A stretch of 64,000 bases of DNA from Vitellaria paradoxa (taxonomy: Eukaryota > Streptophyta > Magnoliopsida > Ericales > Sapotaceae): positions 10,608,879 through 10,672,878 of the forward strand of contig CM034242.1 of the NCBI GenBank assembly GCA_019916065.1, given 5' to 3'. The translations under genes were made by a program, and so were the position numbers. The notes below the pieces were generated by a model, which saw only the letters and a program-made list of their open reading frames with translations, was not told the origin of the DNA and searched no databases. Shown here piece by piece: positions 60,349 to 64,000 of the stretch. The number at the start of each line of letters is the position of its first letter. The first letter of the stretch is position 1.

Positions 60349-60447
60349 GCATATTTAGTTTTTTTATTAGGCAAAGTTTTTTTTTTCCTAATAAAAGCCA
60401 TCTTCATCTGGAAAACATAGGGCTCAAATTTCAAAATAACTAACACC

Positions 60448-61518
60448 ATGTTTCAGTTTTTCAGTTATGACAGCTTTGCCCTGATCTTCTTCTGCTTTCT
60501 CTTCCTCAATTTAGCATCGCCTTGCTTTCCCGCCAGAACCCTAACTGACCCATCAACTGAATTAACCGTCGAACGAAACAACACGTGGCGAGACTTCGTG
60601 AGGTTCCTCGACGCCGGGAGGGGCGCCCACGTTAGCGGCATGTCGGAGCTAAAGAAGTACTTCCAGCGGTTCGGGTACCTCGACCCGGCACCCGAATCCA
60701 ACCTCACCGATACGTTCGATGAGGGGCTCGAGTCGGCCATCGTCGCGTACCAGAAGAAGCTTGGCCTCTCCGTCACCGGAAAACTCGACTCCGATACCGT
60801 TACCCAGATCATGTCGCCGAGGTGCGGCGTCTCCGACGCCCACAAGTTGCACGTGACACGTCACTATGCCTACTTCTACAGTGAGCCAAGGTGGGTAAGG
60901 CCGTCTCCGATGACGCTAACATACGCTTTTTCGCCGGAAGATACAGTCGAGTACCTAGCCCAATCGGATATAAAAGCGGCTTTTGAGCGGGCGTTTACGC
61001 GGTGGTCGGCTGTGATTCCGGTGAACTTCAAGGAGGCGGTGGACTACTGGACGGCGGATATTAAAATCGGGTTCTACCGGGGCGATCACGGCGACGGAGA
61101 GCCGTTCGATGGGGTTCTCGGAGTGCTGGCGCATGCGTTCGCGCCGGAGAACGGGAGGTTCCATCTGGACGCGGCGGAGACTTGGACCGTGGATTTTGGG
61201 TCACAGAAGTCAAAGGTGGCCGTTGATTTGGAATCGGTGGCGACGCACGAGATTGGGCACGTGCTCGGGTTGGCTCACTCCTCGGTGAAGGAAGCAATCA
61301 TGTACCCGAGTTTGAGTCCGCGGACCAAGAAGGTGGACCTGAAGCTCGACGACGTGGAAGGAGTCCAGGCTCTGTACGGGTCAAACCCGAATTTCACGTT
61401 CAGTTCTTTGTTGGCGTCCGATACGTCTTCGAGCTGGGCCGTCCGATTGGATACAATCTCGTTTCGGTGGGTCACTTCTTGGGTCGTGATAGTTTTGGCA
61501 TTGATAATTTCTACATGA
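60448..61518 (+). CDS. MMP: Matrix metalloproteinase (plant MMP, matrixin M10A)
   Basis: Secreted zinc endopeptidase, probably attached to the outer plasma membrane. Intronless, 356 aa, normal for plant MMPs. Order: hydrophobic signal peptide at 9-27; propeptide with a peptidoglycan-binding-like fold (LKKYFQRFGYLD at 68-79, LESAIVAYQKKLGLSVTGKLD at 94-114 in two pieces); cysteine switch PRCGVSD at 124-130; catalytic domain from about 138; zinc site HEIGHVLGLAH at 267-277 with the three His, and Met285 of the Met-turn (IMYPS). A hydrophobic C-terminus (VTSWVVIVLALIIS) after a Ser/Asp-rich stretch at 324-329 suggests a GPI-anchor signal. No hemopexin repeats, as usual in plants. The start is the only Met before the signal peptide. 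The ORF is visibly GC-richer than its AT-rich surroundings. Substrates cannot be told from sequence. Confidence 0.97.
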   Translation: MFQFFSYDSFALIFFCFLFLNLASPCFPARTLTDPSTELTVERNNTWRDFVRFLDAGRGAHVSGMSELKKYFQRFGYLDPAPESNLTDTFDEGLESAIVAYQKKLGLSVTGKLDSDTVTQIMSPRCGVSDAHKLHVTRHYAYFYSEPRWVRPSPMTLTYAFSPEDTVEYLAQSDIKAAFERAFTRWSAVIPVNFKEAVDYWTADIKIGFYRGDHGDGEPFDGVLGVLAHAFAPENGRFHLDAAETWTVDFGSQKSKVAVDLESVATHEIGHVLGLAHSSVKEAIMYPSLSPRTKKVDLKLDDVEGVQALYGSNPNFTFSSLLASDTSSSWAVRLDTISFRWVTSWVVIVLALIIST

Positions 61519-63105
61519 CTCATTATTTTTCTTCTTTTATTAATTTTTTAGTTCTCATTATTTGCAATATGTTATGATTTTAGCTTGTACAAACATTCAC
61601 ACAAGGCAAAAGAAATTCTTTTGAACTTGCAGCCTTTTCTCTTTTAACTCGTCAAAATTCAAACTGGTTTAGGAGTTTTTTTTGATGGTCCAAGCAAACG
61701 GGTTCAAACTTTAGACAAAATTGATGGCTGAAGGATTTATTTGGTTCGTGATAATGGAATAAAATACAATCTATTTATTTTCATTTATTCTTATGTTTGG
61801 TATAAAAAATTAAGTTAGAATGTTATTTCTTCAGAATAGTTATTTTCACGTGAGGTGAGAAAAAATATTCTATAATTTAAGTGATGAAATAAGCATTCTA
61901 TTGTAATCAAAATTTGATCTTCAAATTAAAAAAAATAAAAATAAAAAACTAACAACTACTTTGTGATCAATAATTTCTTTCAATTGCTCTCTTAAGTTGT
62001 AAAATGACCATATTACTCCTTAACTATATTTTTTAATTAGATCTAAACTTGAGTAGTAAAATGACTATTTTACTCCTAGTCTTTTTTTTTTTAATTTGTA
62101 TTTCATAGTTTCCAAAATGCTAAATAAAAATATTTATTCATATTACTTAATAATTAAGTAAATTTTGATCCAATCTAAACTCAAGTTATAAAATGACCAT
62201 TTTACCTCTCGGTCTATTTTTTGCCTAAATTTATATTTTAGACTTCCCAAAAGGTTAAAAAATATTTATCGATATATTTCTTAATGACAAAAAAATTTTT
62301 ATCTCAATTCGAACGTAAATTATAAAATGATGATTTTACCTCTGGGATTTTTTTTTATCTAAATTCACATTTTAGGTTATCTAAAAAGTTAAAAAAATAT
62401 TCTTAATATATTTCTTAATAGTTAAATAAATTTTATCCTTATCTGAATTCAAATTATAAAATAACTATTTTGTCTCTAGTCTTGTTTTTTGGGCCAATTT
62501 CTATTTTAGGCATCTCAAAAGATTAAAAAAAATATTTATTGACATATTTCTTAATAGTTAAGAAAATTTCGGTCCAATTCGAGCTCGAATTGTAAATGAC
62601 CGTTTTACCCGAGAGCTCTTTTTTTACTCAAATTCGTGATCCAAAAATAAAATTAATTTTTATATTTTTACAAAATTAATGTTAATAATTTTTATTATAT
62701 TTCATTTTATTTTATTATTAAAATTAGAGTATTTATTTCATTATCATTATTTTCATGTTGGTAACCAAACAAATGAATGAAATGAGCATTCTCACCCACA
62801 TTCTATTCTCAATTCTTTTGCCCTTACATTTTATTTCATTAATACATACCAAACATGGTCTAAATGTAACTAGAAAAAACTTCCCATGTATTTTAGAAAT
62901 AGAATGGAATAGAATGAAATTCATTCTAATTTTACGCTATTCTCATGTTTAGTATTAAAAAAATTAAATTGGAATGTTATTATATAGGAATAACTATTCC
63001 CCCATTAAGTAAAAAAAAGCATTCCACAATTTAAGTAACAGAAAAACTATTCTATTGCAATTAAAATTTGATCCAAAAATTGAAAAAATAAAAATAAAAA
63101 ACAAG
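61519..63105. repeat. Composite AT-rich repeat with ~135-bp minisatellite
   Basis: After the likely metalloproteinase 3' UTR there is no gene. Two direct copies of a ~200-bp AT-rich block (about 61750-61950 and 62890-63105; shared GTTAGAATGTTATT/ATTGGAATGTTATT, AATTTAAGTGATGAAATAAGCATTC-type words and an AAATAAAAATAAAAAAC end) flank a minisatellite at about 62050-62640. The minisatellite has four to five units on a 132-137 bp period, marked by TAAAATGACNATTTTACCTC at about 62056, 62188, 62324, 62458 and 62594. ACCAAAC words near 62765 and 62848 look like MITE ends. Confidence 0.7.
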
Positions 63106-64000
63106 CTGATGTAGAACAAATTTGTTATTTCATACTTTCTTTTAGATTAGTTTTATTCCTATTTTATTAAAGATTTTATTAGTTGTCTTTGAGTTAAAAG
63201 TTATTTGTAATCCAAATAAAATTTGAATTAGATAGGAAAACTATTAGAAAACTTATCCTAATTAAGATTAGAATTATGATTAGTATTCCCTATAAATAAG
63301 GAACTTTGTAGACACTTTTCATTAAAGTCAATTATTATTTTTTCTTTACTTTAGTAATACAAAACCTAAACTTATGTCTTGAGTTTTCTTTCAATTCTTT
63401 TGATGGATTCTAAGATTTGGTTTTGTTGTTGAACAAGTCAACTTATCCTTACTTTATGTTACGTCAGTTAGTATCAGAGTGGGTGTCTCCTAATCCGATG
63501 GCTAACCATGACAATAGTGGATGCGACTAATCTCGTAACATAGATCGGAGATTACAGGCTGTCTTGGCTCAGGTCCAAGAATAGCAGATGGTAATGCGAG
63601 TATTAGAACGGTGGATGGATGATCGATTGGAGGAGATCAATATACAGATGGTGGCTCTATTGTGAATTATCGACTACAAGAACGAGAACACAAGACTAAA
63701 CTAGTCGAGGGAGTTGGCTGCAGTGAAGTAGTCAAGGGTTTCACTCCTTCAAACCTTAAAAGACGAGTAGTGGTAAATTTTGATAATAGTGATGATGATA
63801 GAAGTGATTTAGAATTGTGGTGGCTCCACCTAGAAGTAGAAGGTATGATAATCCTATGTATCATGCATCTCAGTGTGATATATTTAAAGAAAATATTGAG
63901 GTAAAAAAGACTTCTATTTTTGTGGACACTATATTTGAAGACAATTATAATTTAGATCACTTATTTTTGGAATAAACTAAAATTACAATTGGTCTTCAAA
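63106..64000 (+). mobile_element. LTR retrotransposon, 5' LTR and broken gag start (runs off the window)
   Basis: A probable 5' LTR spans about 63108 (TGATGTAGAAC) to 63471 (TTACGTCA), with a TATA-like CCCTATAAATAAGG at 63288-63301. Directly after it, 63473-63484 reads TTAGTATCAGAG, close to the tRNA-Met primer-site TGGTATCAGAG. A start at 63499 (MANHDNSG) meets a stop after ten codons, and later frames (63662-63904) are short, so gag is broken. The 3' part lies outside the window, so class (Ty3 or Ty1) is not resolved; primer site and layout fit Ty3/gypsy slightly better. Confidence 0.65.

Larger units (their letters stand above)
55441..60447. other. AT-rich intergenic DNA upstream of the metalloproteinase gene
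   Basis: No gene recognised over 5 kb. Holds a MITE-B copy, a MITE-A copy, two SINE copies (all listed), an (AT)n tract near 57848-57882, a (GA)n tract at about 60133-60161 and a (TA)n tract at about 60322-60349. The last few hundred bases are the likely promoter of the metalloproteinase gene; no TATA box could be told apart from the TA microsatellite. Confidence 0.5.

Noticed and set aside
60465..61523. Several minus-strand frames over the metalloproteinase gene
   Set aside because: Shadows of the GC-richer coding strand; the plus frame has all matrixin motifs.

Overview
The window looks like nuclear DNA of a eudicot plant: AT-rich intergenic sequence, small exons with GT-AG introns, several transposon classes, and single-copy genes with clear Arabidopsis-type relatives. 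The species cannot be read from the sequence. All exon models below were built by hand from splice-site phase and have no transcript support.

Layout. 1-3350 is AT-rich intergenic DNA with MITE-like repeats. About 3380-25150 (+) is a large Agenet/Tudor-family gene related to Arabidopsis G2484-1 (At4g17330-type). It has a non-coding first exon, a 7.9-kb leader intron holding a decayed LTR element and a SINE, and 14 coding exons encoding about 2217 aa. Convergent to it, 27103-37492 (-) is a nine-exon O-fucosyltransferase-family gene (about 531 aa) whose introns hold a SINE with perfect target-site duplications (TSDs), a LINE relic and other transposon remains. 38153-39047 is a long foldback element.

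42417-52336 is the most interesting part: an apparently complete 9.9-kb Mutator-like element (MULE) flanked by a perfect 9-bp repeat. It carries two convergent genes, a Ulp1/SENP-like cysteine-protease gene (+) and a MURA-type transposase (-). It has no conventional long terminal inverted repeats. Each end instead carries GTCATA iterons on a 30-bp period, in mirror orientation, starting exactly 17 bp from each tip. The interior is saturated with one 8-bp word, ACAGTACC/GGTACTGT (roughly 90-100 copies by eye). The word is packed into 147-bp tandem arrays upstream and downstream of the protease gene, into a 186-bp tandem array in the transposase intron, into other introns, and in frame into linkers of both proteins. 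This resembles in principle the motif-targeted anti-silencing of Arabidopsis VANDAL MULEs, but with a different word and a protease-type partner; that functional reading is inference.

53518-55440 is a CACTA-like repeat interrupted by a 1350-bp hAT element with a perfect 8-bp TSD, which itself contains about 590 bp of nearly pure alternating TG/CG sequence. 60448-61518 (+) is an intronless matrix metalloproteinase gene (356 aa). The right edge holds a composite AT-rich repeat with a ~135-bp minisatellite, then the 5' LTR, primer-binding site and broken gag start of an LTR retrotransposon running off the window.

The three host genes (chromatin reader, Golgi-type glycosyltransferase, extracellular protease) show no functional link; transposon insertion explains most of the rest.
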